DNA of 64,000 nt from CAG-791 sp045130475 (GCA_045130475.1 JBGUPU010000065.1:1-64000), one strand, 5' to 3'; counted from the first letter of the stretch, positions 43,702 to 52,596 are shown. A program made the numbers and translations. Notes: generated by a model not told the origin, from the letters alone.

Positions 43702-44008
43702 CAGATGTACACCCAATGCAGAGATCAAAAGCCGGGCAGAAGTGCATGTGTGCACCGGAAAACCGGTACATTAGGCCGGTTCATACTTGTGGCCATGGGC
43801 GAGTGCCCGCAAACATGTATGAATAAACTACGCGCTGCTCCGCGCCACGGGCGCTCTCGCATCGCTCCAAACACTCGGATTCCGCTCATTTTGCATGCTT
43901 AGGGCATGCAAAATGGCTTCTTCCTCGTGTTTGGACGCTCGTCAAATGTCTGCAAATGCTCATGCGAGCATGGCATTTGCAGCCGCTTGACTCACTGTTT
44001 ATTCATGC
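43702..44008. repeat. Highly structured intergenic element with nested palindromes
   Basis: About 300 bases holding several inverted repeats: CATTTTGCATGC / GCATGCAAAATG around TTAGG, TCCAAACAC / GTGTTTGGA enclosing it, CTCATGCGAG inside GCAAATG / CATTTGC, and ATGAATAAAC / GTTTATTCAT at the outside (43818-44007). The nesting suggests one folded unit. No gene is supported here. It may be a dispersed structured repeat or an RNA. Confidence 0.6.
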
Positions 44009-44881
44009 TCAGGGCCCGGCGGAGGTGATGCCGCTGATCAGCTTCCGGAATCTGCGGGGCGTGACGCCCGTGCTCTGCCGGAAGGCCCGGATGAAATTGG
44101 CCGAGGAGCAGAAAGCACACCGGTCCGCGATCTCCTCCACGGAGTATGAGGTGTTCAGCAGCATTTTCATGGCGTGCTCCATACGTACATTTGTGAGATA
44201 TCCGTAGGGAGTCAGGCCTGTCTCTGAGCGGAAGACGCGGAAGAGATGGGAGGGGCTGACTCTGGATGCCTCTGCAATCTGCTCGGCGGAGAGTTTTTCC
44301 ATATAGTGCTCATCCATGTATACTTTGGCGCGGGCTACAACGTCAGTAGGCGCACTGCTTTTGCCCACGGAGGAAAAGAGGAGGGCGAGGATCCGGTGGA
44401 CATGGACGGACATGATTCCCTCATCGGGGCACCCGCTTCGCATAAGGTCGTGGATCAGAACGAAGTTCTCTTCCATATTGCGCTGTTCCCGGAAAAGAAG
44501 TCCTTTGTTCTCACGAAAGTGTTCAAAATAAGCTCTTGAGGCGCCTCCGTCAAAGTGGAACCAGTAGAATTCTGTGCGGACCAGCGCCTGATAGCGATGC
44601 GGCTGCATACAGTCCAGAAAGACAATATCCTTCTTTCGGGCAACAAAAGAACGCCCTCCGTATTCGAAAAGCATCTCTCCTTCTCTGATAAAAAACATGA
44701 GAAAAGAGTCCAGTCCGGATCTGCGTACCTCGTACTGCGGACCGCAGGTATAGAGCGCCTCCAGAAGGACATAAAAGAGATTTTCTTTTGCAAATGCGGA
44801 CGGAGTGTGGACAAAGATTCCCTCCGCCTCCAGAATATCCCGCTCCAGTTTGACTACATATTTTTCCGGAATCTGCCGCAT
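44009..44881 (-). CDS. AraC-family regulator with cupin-like N-terminus
   Basis: A 290-residue protein: N-terminal sensor domain (FIREGEMLFEYGGRSFVARK, CMQPHRYQALV) and two C-terminal helix-turn-helix motifs (SAEQIAEASRVSPSHLFRVF; VEEIADRCAFCSSANFIRAF). Its gene is divergent from the first methyltransferase gene (45114) across about 230 bases, so it may control the corrinoid system. The stop codon lies at the border of the structured element at 43702-44008. AAAAGGAGCC precedes ATG 44881. Confidence 0.88.
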   Translation of the reverse strand: MRQIPEKYVVKLERDILEAEGIFVHTPSAFAKENLFYVLLEALYTCGPQYEVRRSGLDSFLMFFIREGEMLFEYGGRSFVARKKDIVFLDCMQPHRYQALVRTEFYWFHFDGGASRAYFEHFRENKGLLFREQRNMEENFVLIHDLMRSGCPDEGIMSVHVHRILALLFSSVGKSSAPTDVVARAKVYMDEHYMEKLSAEQIAEASRVSPSHLFRVFRSETGLTPYGYLTNVRMEHAMKMLLNTSYSVEEIADRCAFCSSANFIRAFRQSTGVTPRRFRKLISGITSAGP

Positions 44882-45113
44882 AAAGGCTCCTTTTCACAGT
44901 GGGGGTGTCAGGCGGCGTGCCTTTTGGTATTAATTGTGATAGGATTTGCATATTTATTGATAGAAAATGCAAGTGTACTTTGCTTTTTTCCATTGTATCA
45001 TAATTAAAGAAAAGTAAAGCCATATTTTGAAATGGTTAACAAACGGCAACTATCTGCATACATTGTACAGAAATTGATGATATATCGTATTTAGGCTTCC
45101 GGGGAGGGAAACA

Positions 45114-46376
45114 ATGATGACATCCAAAGAGAGAGTATTGACAGCATTTGCACATAAAGAGCCCGATAAGGTGCCGGTGGACTTCGGCGGAATGTGCACA
45201 TCCATGGTCAACTGCCAGGTTGTAGCACAGCTGAGGGACTATTACGGTCTCGAGAAGAAGCTTCCCCGCATCAATGACATGAGCACCATGACTGCCTTCG
45301 TGGATCCGGACCTGGGAGAGGTCATGGGCGTCGATGTGCAGAACCTCGATAATTTCGGCGATACCTACGGACATCACAATGATGCCTGGAAGGAATGGGA
45401 ATACCGCGGCACACCGATCCTGATCCCTGCCAATGCCACACTTCATGACGACGGCAAGGGCGGAACCTATGTCTATCCCGAGGGAGACGACTCTGTCGCG
45501 CCCAGCGGCCATCTGCCTGCCGGCGGCTACTATTTCGACAATCTGGAGCGTCCGGAAGAGGAGATCGACGAGGATGATCCCGACCTGTCCGGCAACGTCG
45601 AGGACTATATGCTGGCCTCCGATGAGCAGATCGCCTTCCACCACAAAAAGCTGGAGGAGTACAAGCCCCTGCAGCGCGCCATCCAGGTCATTCCCGGCTA
45701 TTCCTGCCTGGGCGATGCCAACAACATTCCCGGACCCAATCTCCGCCATCCCCGCGGCGTCCGTACGATCGCGGACTGGTACATGGCACCCCTGCTCTAT
45801 CCCGACGAGGTGGAGGAGGTCTTTGACCAGGGTACTGACATCGCAATTCAGAACTTCAAGAAATATTGGGACGAGTTCGGTTCGGATATCGATATCGTCT
45901 ACATCTGCGGCACGGACTACGGCTCACAGAACAGCCTGATGATGTCTCCTGACACCTATGAGGAAATTTACCTTCCCTACTACAAGAAGATGTGCGACTG
46001 GATCCATGAGAACACGACATGGAAGACTCTCAAGCACTCCTGCGGCGCCGTCTATGACATGATCCCGCTCTTTATCGAGAGCGGATTTGATGCTCTCAAT
46101 CCTGTCCAGTGCTCTGCGACCGGTATGGATCCTCAGAGGCTCAAGGACAATTACGGCAAGGACATCCTCTTCTGGGGCGGCGGCGTTGACACCCAGCACA
46201 CTCTTCCTTTCGGAACGCCCGAAGAGGTCCGCGAACAGGTCCTGCGGAGACTGGAGATTTTCTCCAAGGACGGCGGTTATATCTTCAATACCATCCACAA
46301 CATCCAGGCCAATACTCCCATCGAGAATATCGCGGCCATGGTGGAAGCTGTCAAGGAATTCAACGGCGACAGGTAA
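45114..46376 (+). CDS. Uroporphyrinogen-decarboxylase-fold methyltransferase 1
   Basis: A 420-residue protein of the UroD/MtaA/CmuA superfamily: TSKERVLTAFAHKEPDKVPV start, LKHSCGAVYDMIPLFIESGF with a His-x-Cys zinc pair, and GGYIFNTIHNIQANTPIENI at the end. Unlike MtaA/MtbA it has no late zinc cysteine; this IHNIQ ending is typical of a subgroup whose substrates are mostly unknown. In this context it probably moves a methyl group between a substrate and the corrinoid protein. An insert rich in Asp and Gly (about 105-165) distinguishes it from the second family member here. GGGGAGGGAAACA precedes ATG 45114; ATG 45117 is equally possible. Confidence 0.85.
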   Translation: MMTSKERVLTAFAHKEPDKVPVDFGGMCTSMVNCQVVAQLRDYYGLEKKLPRINDMSTMTAFVDPDLGEVMGVDVQNLDNFGDTYGHHNDAWKEWEYRGTPILIPANATLHDDGKGGTYVYPEGDDSVAPSGHLPAGGYYFDNLERPEEEIDEDDPDLSGNVEDYMLASDEQIAFHHKKLEEYKPLQRAIQVIPGYSCLGDANNIPGPNLRHPRGVRTIADWYMAPLLYPDEVEEVFDQGTDIAIQNFKKYWDEFGSDIDIVYICGTDYGSQNSLMMSPDTYEEIYLPYYKKMCDWIHENTTWKTLKHSCGAVYDMIPLFIESGFDALNPVQCSATGMDPQRLKDNYGKDILFWGGGVDTQHTLPFGTPEEVREQVLRRLEIFSKDGGYIFNTIHNIQANTPIENIAAMVEAVKEFNGDR

Positions 46377-46490
46377 TGAGAGACAGCGGAAGCAGCCTGG
46401 ATCCCCGGAGCAGCATGATGATGATTCGCGGCAGGGAAAAATGCAGAGAAGCTGCAGAGGGGCTGCTTTTGAAATGATTACAGAGTAGTA

Positions 46491-46536
46491 CAAGCTGTCG
46501 TTCACATTTTTCAGATGGTGGACGACAGCTCTTTCT
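46491..46536 (+). terminator. Terminator after methyltransferase 1
   Basis: Arms AGCTGTCGT / ACGACAGCT around a 20-base loop, followed by CTTTCT. The other 250 bases up to 46673 show no gene; CCACCTCCA / TGGAGG form a weak pair near 46560-46605. Confidence 0.7.
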
Positions 46537-46673
46537 ATAAATCCCGAAGGGGATTTGATGCCACCTCCAAAGGACGCAGTTCAGCTTCGCATGGGGTGGA
46601 GGTTCATCTGGAATCAACAGGGGACGGGAACAGGAGTATTCCTTGCCGGCCTGAAAACGACTGAGGGTGACGG

Positions 46674-47924
46674 ATGGAAAAGAATCATGTCTTTAAATAT
46701 ATCCCGGAGCAGGAGCTGGGAGGGATGCTGAAAGCTTTTCATGCGGTTACCCGTCTCAACATTGCTCTGATCGATGAGAAAGGCAGGGAACTGCTGCAGT
46801 ACGGAGAAAAATATCCATACTGCAAGGAGTTTGCACGTCATAATAAATCGGGACGAAACTGTGCCCAGGAGCATGTCAGGGCAGGGGAGATGGCAAGGGA
46901 TTTTGGCGAAGCCTATGTGTTTTGCTGTCATTCTGGCATGAACCACATTGTCTATCCTGTCATGATCAAGGGAAAACAGTTTGGCTCAGTGGTTGCGGGG
47001 CCCTTCCTCATGGAGGAACCCGACGAGCCGCTGATCACAGAACTGAATAAAGAAAAAGCCATATCGGCGGAGGCCCTTGTGCGGCTGATGGACTATTCTG
47101 CGGGGATTCCTGTGATAGAGCCGGATCTGGTCAATCAGATCAGTGTGGTTTTCAATTATCTGATGCGCAGCATCCTTGTGGAGAGCCGGCAGGTCATTGC
47201 CGCCAACAAGGGCAGGCTTTTGCAGCAGTCCAGGATCAACGAGTCAATACAGCTGTATAAGAACAGCGGCTTCCACGAGGCAAAGATGTATCCGGTGGAG
47301 CTGGAAAATGAGCTGATCAGCTGCATCAAGGTCAATAATACGGAGCGGGCCAGAGAACTCCTCAATGAACTTCTCGGACATATCCTTCTCTATGAAGGAC
47401 ATGACACGGGCCGCATCAAGATCCGTATCATAGAACTCTGCTCACTGCTGTCCCGCGCATCGATCAACCGCGGCGCCGATGTGAACCGGGTCCTTGAAAT
47501 GAATCAGCGGCTCATCACATCACTGGCTGCTTCACAGAATATCTATGATATCTGTTATACATTTCAGGATAATATTGAGATCTTTACGGACAACCTGTTT
47601 TTGACTCCCGAAAGAAACAGCAGGATTGTCAAAAATGCCGTTGAATATATCGCCCGGCATTTTTCGGAAGATATTTCTCTGGCGAGTGTTGCGGACACTC
47701 TGCATGTGAATACTTCCTATCTTTCCACCCTGTTCCGCCAGGTGACAGGCATGACTTTTAAGGAGTATCTCAACCGGGTCCGCATTGAAGAGGCAGCCCG
47801 CCTTTTGTCCAATACTGACTACCCTGTCATGGAGATCGCGATTGCCTGCGGATATAAGGATCAGAGTTATTTTACAAAAGTCTTCAAAAAGCTGACCGGT
47901 CTCACACCCAGACAGTACCGGTGA
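46674..47924 (+). CDS. PocR-sensor AraC-family regulator
   Basis: A 416-residue regulator. The N-terminal 165 residues match the PocR ligand-sensing domain (LKAFHAVTRLNIALIDEKGR, cysteines in YCKEFARHNKSGRNCAQEH, FCCHSGMNHIVYPVMIKGKQ), then a helical linker and two AraC helix-turn-helix motifs (LASVADTLHVNTSYLSTLFR; MEIAIACGYKDQSYFTKVFK). PocR domains sense small diols, alcohols or related carbon sources, and such regulators often stand in B12-dependent pathways. It lies between methyltransferase 1 and the corrinoid protein gene and is the best candidate to control them. ATG 46674 follows GAGGGTGACGG. Confidence 0.88.
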   Translation: MEKNHVFKYIPEQELGGMLKAFHAVTRLNIALIDEKGRELLQYGEKYPYCKEFARHNKSGRNCAQEHVRAGEMARDFGEAYVFCCHSGMNHIVYPVMIKGKQFGSVVAGPFLMEEPDEPLITELNKEKAISAEALVRLMDYSAGIPVIEPDLVNQISVVFNYLMRSILVESRQVIAANKGRLLQQSRINESIQLYKNSGFHEAKMYPVELENELISCIKVNNTERARELLNELLGHILLYEGHDTGRIKIRIIELCSLLSRASINRGADVNRVLEMNQRLITSLAASQNIYDICYTFQDNIEIFTDNLFLTPERNSRIVKNAVEYIARHFSEDISLASVADTLHVNTSYLSTLFRQVTGMTFKEYLNRVRIEEAARLLSNTDYPVMEIAIACGYKDQSYFTKVFKKLTGLTPRQYR

Positions 47925-47996
47925 ACAGAATCGCGAGTCTGGAAAAGACAGCCGTCCTGATACTGTTTTTGTCAGGTGAAAAACGGACGAATTTTT

Positions 47997-48016
47997 CAAA
48001 ATAATTACAAAAACAA
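47997..48016. promoter_or_regulatory. Shared 20-bp motif upstream of the corrinoid protein gene
   Basis: CAAAATAATTACAAAAACAA; 18 of 20 bases match 51067-51086, upstream of methyltransferase 2. TATAAT follows at 48032-48037 and 48041-48046. A binding site for the PocR-AraC protein or another activator is inferred. Confidence 0.55.
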
Positions 48017-48176
48017 TCTGATATTTCAATTTATAATTTATATAATTATTTACAATACGAGATATCTGCAGGAAGTGGAGAGCCTGCTGATACCAGGCCG
48101 AACCGGGGACTCCTGATCCCGGAGAAGCCATAGCATCTTGAAAAACCGGGGTTTTTAACGAAAGGAGAATGCGCAA

Positions 48177-48815
48177 ATGAGTGAAGTGCTCGCGAACATT
48201 TCCGAAATGCTGCAAAAGGGAAAACGTAAAGATGTAGCCAAGCTTTGTCAGCAGGCAATCGACGAGGGTCTGGAGGCAAACGAGATCCTGACAAAGGGAC
48301 TCCTTGCCGGCATGGATGTAGTCGGTGCGAAGTTCAAGGCAAATGAGATATTTGTCCCGCAGGTTCTGGTTTCCGCGCGTGCCATGAAGGCAGGTTCCGA
48401 AGTGCTCAAGCCTTATCTGGCAGGTGAGGAATCGACCGGAAAGGGCAAGGTTGTCATGGGAACTGTACAGGGCGACCTGCACGATATCGGCAAGAACCTT
48501 GTCATCATGATGTTTGAAGGCAAGGGCTTTGAAGTGATCGATCTGGGAGTCGATGTGTCTCCGGAGAAATTCATCCAGACCGCGATCGACGAAAATGCGG
48601 ATATCATTGGTCTTTCCGCACTGCTGACAACCACAATGCCTGTCATGGGAGAAGTGATCAAGGCGGCAGAGGAAGCCGGTATCCGTGATAAGGTTAAAAT
48701 CATGGTCGGCGGCGCACCTGTGACACAGGAGTTTGCCGAGAGCATAGGAGCGGATGCCTATACTGAGGATGCACCCAGTGCGGCTGAGAAAGCGCTTGAG
48801 CTGCTCGGCGCATAA
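48177..48815 (+). CDS. Corrinoid methyl-carrier protein (MttC/MtbC/MtaC-like)
   Basis: A 212-residue protein with an N-terminal helical cap domain (residues 1-85) and a B12-binding Rossmann domain whose GDLHDIGKNLV carries the cobalt-ligating His of the DxHxxG motif; SALLTTTMPVM and VGGAPVTQEFAE are also typical. It carries the methyl group on its cobalamin between substrate methyltransferase and acceptor methyltransferase. GAAAGGAGAATGCGCA precedes ATG 48177. The activator gene follows after a hairpin. No MttB-type partner is encoded beside it. Confidence 0.95.
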   Translation: MSEVLANISEMLQKGKRKDVAKLCQQAIDEGLEANEILTKGLLAGMDVVGAKFKANEIFVPQVLVSARAMKAGSEVLKPYLAGEESTGKGKVVMGTVQGDLHDIGKNLVIMMFEGKGFEVIDLGVDVSPEKFIQTAIDENADIIGLSALLTTTMPVMGEVIKAAEEAGIRDKVKIMVGGAPVTQEFAESIGADAYTEDAPSAAEKALELLGA

Positions 48816-48881
48816 GAAAAACAGGCGTGCCTTGTTTTGCACGGATGTGCTTCGGAAGGCCTGGGTAGACAGCTGACGATG

Positions 48882-48915
48882 CAATGCCTCCGCGAGAAAG
48901 TGGGGGCATTGTTTA
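48882..48915 (+). terminator. Hairpin between corrinoid protein and activator genes
   Basis: Arms CAATGCC / GGCATTG, extended by CTCC / GGGG-type pairing, then TTTAT. It may be a partial terminator giving more corrinoid protein than activator. Confidence 0.6.
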
Positions 48916-48932
48916 TACAACAAGAGGCAGGT

Positions 48933-50435
48933 ATGGGACAGGAATGGATCGGGCTGGATGCCGGCTGTGAAGGAAAGAGTGTGATGGAGGCGCTGCAGGC
49001 GCAGGGCGTTTATCTGGCGGGAAACTGCGGTTCAAACGGAACCTGCGGGAAATGCAGGGTCCACTTTTTGGGCGATGCACCTGCCCCTTCGGAGGCGGAC
49101 CGCAAACTCCTTTCACCCAATGCTCTTGCCAGAGGAGAGCGGCTGGCCTGCAAGGCGCAGGCAGCGGCTGGAATGCGGCTGGAAGTGGCCTCGCCGGATG
49201 AATCCGCAATGAAAGTGGAGTCTTCGTTTTCCCTTCCGCAGCAGCCGCGGGCGGAGATAAGGCCCGGCGGCACGCATTCCGGTGCGGATTCTTCCGGACA
49301 GATTGTGGCTGCCGTGGACATCGGTACGACAACGATAGCAATGAGCGCTGTGGATGCCGGGACCGGGCAGGTCCTGCGGACGGTTACGGGTGTAAATCAC
49401 CAGCGCGCCTGGGGCGCGGATGTCATCAGCCGCATGGAGGCGTCCAATCAGGGAAAAGGAGAGGAACTGCGGCAGTCTATTCTCTGCGACCTTGACGCTT
49501 TGAGAGAGAAACTCGGACTTCCTGCCGATGTGAAAATGCTGATCAGCGGGAATACGACCATGGAGCACCTGCTGCAGGGACTTCCCTGCCGCACGCTCGG
49601 AGTCGCTCCCTATACACCTGTGGACATCTCCTTGCATGAATATAAAAATATGACGATCCTGCCGGGGATCAGCACCTTTGTCGGTGCGGACATTGTCAGC
49701 GGCATTGTCGCCTGCGGTATGGATGAGAGTGAGGAAATCTGCCTTCTGGTCGATCTGGGTACCAATGGTGAGATGGCCATCGGGAACCGCGAAAGGATCC
49801 TGTCCGCTTCCACTGCGGCAGGCCCCGCTTTTGAAGGCGGAAATATCAGCTGCGGCACAGCGGGCATTCCGGGTGCAGTGTGCAGTGTGGAGATTGAAGA
49901 GAAAAAGGCGCACGTGCAGACGATCGGCGGCCGTCCTGCCGCAGGAATCTGCGGGACCGGTGTTCTTGAAGTGGTGTACGAACTCCTCAAAGAGGAACTG
50001 ATCGACGAGACCGGCCTTTTGGAGGATGACTATTTTGATAACGGTTTTCCGCTTGCGGACGGCCTTGTCTTCACAGGAAAGGATGTCCGTGAAGTGCAGC
50101 TGGCCAAATCGGCGGTACGCGCAGGAATGGAAGTCCTGATCGAAGCCTACGGGACGGACTATGACCATATCGGGAAATTATACCTGGCAGGCGGTTTCGG
50201 CCAGAAGATCAACCTGCAGAAGGCGGTCGGCATCGGCCTTTTGCCCGGGGAACTGCTGGACCGGATGTACACTGTGGGCAACAGCTCTCTGGCCGGTGCG
50301 GTGATGGCGGCGCACGACCCCGCGATCCTGGAGCGAATGGCGAAGACCGCGGAGAGGTCGGAAGAGGCGTCGCTTGCCGAGAGTCCTCTTTTCAGCGACC
50401 TGTATATGGATCACATGTTTTTCCCGGAACAGTGA
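48933..50435 (+). CDS. RamA-type corrinoid activation protein (ferredoxin plus ASKHA domain)
   Basis: A 500-residue protein. Residues 1-85 form a [2Fe-2S] ferredoxin domain (GNCGSNGTCGKCRVHF and a later LACKAQ cysteine). The rest is an ASKHA-type domain: IVAAVDIGTTTIAMSAVD, ISGNTTMEHLL, LLVDLGTNGEMAIGN, GAGAG-less GTAGIPGAVC and a late LYLAGGFGQKINLQKAVGIG. Family members reduce inactive Co(II) corrinoid to Co(I) with ATP. It belongs with the corrinoid protein encoded just upstream. ATG 48933 after AGAGGCAGG lies beyond the hairpin and is preferred over an upstream frame opening at 48837. Confidence 0.92.
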   Translation: MGQEWIGLDAGCEGKSVMEALQAQGVYLAGNCGSNGTCGKCRVHFLGDAPAPSEADRKLLSPNALARGERLACKAQAAAGMRLEVASPDESAMKVESSFSLPQQPRAEIRPGGTHSGADSSGQIVAAVDIGTTTIAMSAVDAGTGQVLRTVTGVNHQRAWGADVISRMEASNQGKGEELRQSILCDLDALREKLGLPADVKMLISGNTTMEHLLQGLPCRTLGVAPYTPVDISLHEYKNMTILPGISTFVGADIVSGIVACGMDESEEICLLVDLGTNGEMAIGNRERILSASTAAGPAFEGGNISCGTAGIPGAVCSVEIEEKKAHVQTIGGRPAAGICGTGVLEVVYELLKEELIDETGLLEDDYFDNGFPLADGLVFTGKDVREVQLAKSAVRAGMEVLIEAYGTDYDHIGKLYLAGGFGQKINLQKAVGIGLLPGELLDRMYTVGNSSLAGAVMAAHDPAILERMAKTAERSEEASLAESPLFSDLYMDHMFFPEQ

Positions 50436-50486
50436 CGGCATGACCGGAAGAGCAGGACCGAACCGGAGCACACGAGGAGAAGGGGT

Positions 50487-51026
50487 ATGACAAAAGAAGA
50501 AGCCGTTGCGCTTGCCGAAGAGAAAGGTCTTCGGGGCAGAGGGATTTTTGCGGCGAAGGATCTGAAGTTCCTCAAGGAAGTGAGGGATATGTGCAGCTCC
50601 AACAAATGCGGAAATTACGGCAGGCTCTGGACCTGTCCCCCCGCCTGCGGAACCCTGGCAGAGAGCAGAAAAAAGGCAAAGCAGTATAAATGGGGCATCA
50701 TCCTGCAGACCACCGCGCAGATGGAGGATGAATTTGACGGAGAAGCGATTGAAGAGGCACAGGTCACGCAGAAGGAGCGTTTCCTTGCTTACTGCACTGC
50801 GCTGAGGGAAAAAGGAGAGGACTTTCTTCCCATGGGAAGCGGCGGCTGCGGTATGCAGTGTGCCAAATGTACCTATCCGGATGAACCCTGCCGCTTTCCC
50901 GATAAAGCGTTTACTTCGATGGAAGCTTACGGGCTCCTGGTCACGGATGTCTGCAAAAGCGCAGACACACCTTATTACTATGGCAGAAATACTGTGACCT
51001 TTACGGGCTGCGTGCTGTTCAAATAG
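50487..51026 (+). CDS. DUF2284 cysteine-rich metal-binding protein
   Basis: A 179-residue protein with many cysteines in the DUF2284 arrangement: MCSSNKCGNYGRLWTCPPAC near residue 36, later GGCGMQCAKCTYPDEPCRFP and a final GCVLF. The pattern suggests iron-sulfur or zinc binding; the family is often found beside corrinoid methyltransferases, possibly in electron supply. Function is unproven. GAGGAGAAGGGGT precedes ATG 50487. It follows the activator gene by about 50 bases, so it belongs to the same operon. Confidence 0.88.
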   Translation: MTKEEAVALAEEKGLRGRGIFAAKDLKFLKEVRDMCSSNKCGNYGRLWTCPPACGTLAESRKKAKQYKWGIILQTTAQMEDEFDGEAIEEAQVTQKERFLAYCTALREKGEDFLPMGSGGCGMQCAKCTYPDEPCRFPDKAFTSMEAYGLLVTDVCKSADTPYYYGRNTVTFTGCVLFK

Positions 51027-51066
51027 GTGCGGTAAAAAACGTCAAAAAATAAAAGAAATTCAGTTC

Positions 51067-51086
51067 CAAAATAATTGCTAAAACAA
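51067..51086. promoter_or_regulatory. Shared 20-bp motif upstream of methyltransferase 2
   Basis: CAAAATAATTGCTAAAACAA; see 47997-48016. TATAAT at 51122-51127 follows, with 50 bases left to the start codon. Confidence 0.55.
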
Positions 51087-51179
51087 GAGATGTTTTTCCA
51101 AAAAACGGAATTGGTAAAAAATATAATGAATCCATATTAAGAAAACAGGACAGGAATCAGGATTTCAGGAGGAAACAGT

Positions 51180-52223
51180 ATGAATTCCATGGAAAGAGTT
51201 GTCATGGCCTTAAACCATCAGGAACCGGACCGTGTCCCGGTCTATCCCCTGCTGGCGGGTGTATCGAGGAACCTGATCGGTGCCAACTGCCGCGAGTGGT
51301 CTACGGACGCTGACACCTGCGCAAAGGGACTTTTAAAGGCCAAAGAGGAATTTGACCTCGACTGTATTGTGACGCTGATCGACCTCTCTGTCGAATGCTC
51401 GGCATGGGGCCAGGAGCTGGTCTATCCCGATCATGAGGCGGCGCACCCCAATTACAAGAACCAGGTCATCGGCGATGAAGATGAGTACGACAAGATCCAG
51501 TATGTCGACTATCGCACCTGCGACCGCATGATGATGCATATCGACGTCTGCAGGAAGCTTGTGGAGGCGGCGAAGGGTGAATTCCCCGTCATCGCATTTG
51601 TCTTCGGACCGCTGGGCACACTTTCCATGCTGCGCAATCAGGAGGAAATGTATGTGGACTGCATCGAGCAGCCCGAAGTCGTGCATGATACGGCAGGTGT
51701 GATCACCCAGGTCCTCAAGGAGTACTGCGATGCACTTCTGGAGACCGGCGTGCAGGGAATTATGTTTGATACACTGTTCTCTTCCGGAAGCATCATGAGT
51801 AAGGACATGTGGGATGAACTCGAGGGAGAATGGGTGCAGGAACTTGCCGAGCACGTGCATTCAAAAGGATCCCTGGTCATGATCCACAACTGCGGTGACA
51901 AGATTTATTTTGACGCGCAGATCAACCGTATGCATCCGGAAGCGATTTCTTTCCTCTATCCGCCGGATGATTGTGCCGATTTCGTCGAGTGCAAGCAGAA
52001 ATACGGTGATGTGACCACCCTGATCGGCTGCGTCGCGCCCACGACTGCGACTGTCGGAACACCCGAGAAGCTCGAAGCCGAGTGCAAGGCGAGCATTGAC
52101 GCCATGGCAAAAGGCGGCGGTTTCATCCTTGCCACAGGATGTGAGCTGATCTCTCCCGATGCCTTCCCTCACGCAAAGCGCATGGTGGAGATCGCGAAGA
52201 CATACGGCGTCTACAAAAAGTAA
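51180..52223 (+). CDS. Uroporphyrinogen-decarboxylase-fold methyltransferase 2 (MtaA/MtbA-like)
   Basis: A 347-residue protein of the same superfamily as 45114-46376 but closer to MtaA/MtbA in length and zinc ligands: MIHNCGDK supplies His-x-Cys and ILATGCELISPDAF the third Cys. The MtaA/MtbA group moves methyl from a corrinoid protein to a thiol such as coenzyme M; in bacteria the acceptor may differ. CAGGAGGAAACAGT precedes ATG 51180. It has its own promoter with the 20-bp motif seen before the corrinoid protein gene. A cobalamin riboswitch begins about 70 bases after its stop. Confidence 0.88.
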   Translation: MNSMERVVMALNHQEPDRVPVYPLLAGVSRNLIGANCREWSTDADTCAKGLLKAKEEFDLDCIVTLIDLSVECSAWGQELVYPDHEAAHPNYKNQVIGDEDEYDKIQYVDYRTCDRMMMHIDVCRKLVEAAKGEFPVIAFVFGPLGTLSMLRNQEEMYVDCIEQPEVVHDTAGVITQVLKEYCDALLETGVQGIMFDTLFSSGSIMSKDMWDELEGEWVQELAEHVHSKGSLVMIHNCGDKIYFDAQINRMHPEAISFLYPPDDCADFVECKQKYGDVTTLIGCVAPTTATVGTPEKLEAECKASIDAMAKGGGFILATGCELISPDAFPHAKRMVEIAKTYGVYKK

Positions 52224-52254
52224 TAAAATTACAAAAATCACACGAAAAGTGTGT

Positions 52255-52260
52255 TATAAT
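52255..52260 (+). promoter_or_regulatory. Likely -10 of the riboswitch transcript
   Basis: TATAAT directly after a small palindrome CACACGAAAAGTGTG (52239-52253), 31 bases before the aptamer. No good -35 is present, so an activator may be needed. Confidence 0.5.
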
Positions 52261-52290
52261 ACCCCTAGTTTCGGCAAACAAAACTGAATA

Positions 52291-52506
52291 GCATCTGCAG
52301 TGCTCTTCGGAGCCTGACAAGGAATCCGGTTCAAAACCGGAGCAGCCCCCGCTACTGTGAGGCAGACGAAGTCCCTGCCTGCGGCATAAAAGCCGCAGGA
52401 GTCACTGGAACAAGACAGATCTGAAATCCTTTTGGATGAAAAAAGATCGTTTTCCGGGAAGACGGGACGGAGGATGAAGCCAAGCCAGGATACTTGCTGC
52501 AGATGC
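52291..52506 (+). promoter_or_regulatory. Cobalamin riboswitch aptamer
   Basis: Closing stem P1 pairs GCATCTGCAG (52291-52300) with CTGCAGATGC (52497-52506), ten perfect pairs. Conserved core sequences are present: GGAATCCGG..CCGGAGCAG, CCCCCGCTACTGT, GTCACTGG and the B12 box AGCCAGGATACTTGC just before P1 closes. It binds adenosyl- or related cobalamin and should lower expression of the chelatase lipoprotein when cobalamin is plentiful. The terminator at 52558 is the likely expression platform. Confidence 0.93.
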
Positions 52507-52557
52507 AGGCAGAAGGCCCTGTTCGGAGGGAACAGCGGCTGCATGAAGGAATATGCG

Positions 52558-52596
52558 GGGGCATTTTCGTTTTTGTACGGAAAATGCCCCTTTTTT
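52558..52596 (+). terminator. Terminator of the cobalamin riboswitch
   Basis: Arms GGGGCATTTTC / GAAAATGCCCC followed by TTTTTT. Two more hairpins follow before the gene: GTTAAAAA / TTTTTAAC (about 52635-52657) and AAAAGGCGGC / GCCGCTTTT (about 52669-52695), the last also with a T-run. Confidence 0.85.

Noticed and set aside
47532..48923. Minus-strand open frame of 463 codons across the regulator and corrinoid genes
   Set aside because: Spans two certain plus-strand genes and a promoter; a shadow.
49113..50168. Minus-strand frame of 351 codons opposite the RamA-type activator
   Set aside because: Antisense shadow; the sense frame has ferredoxin and ASKHA motifs throughout.
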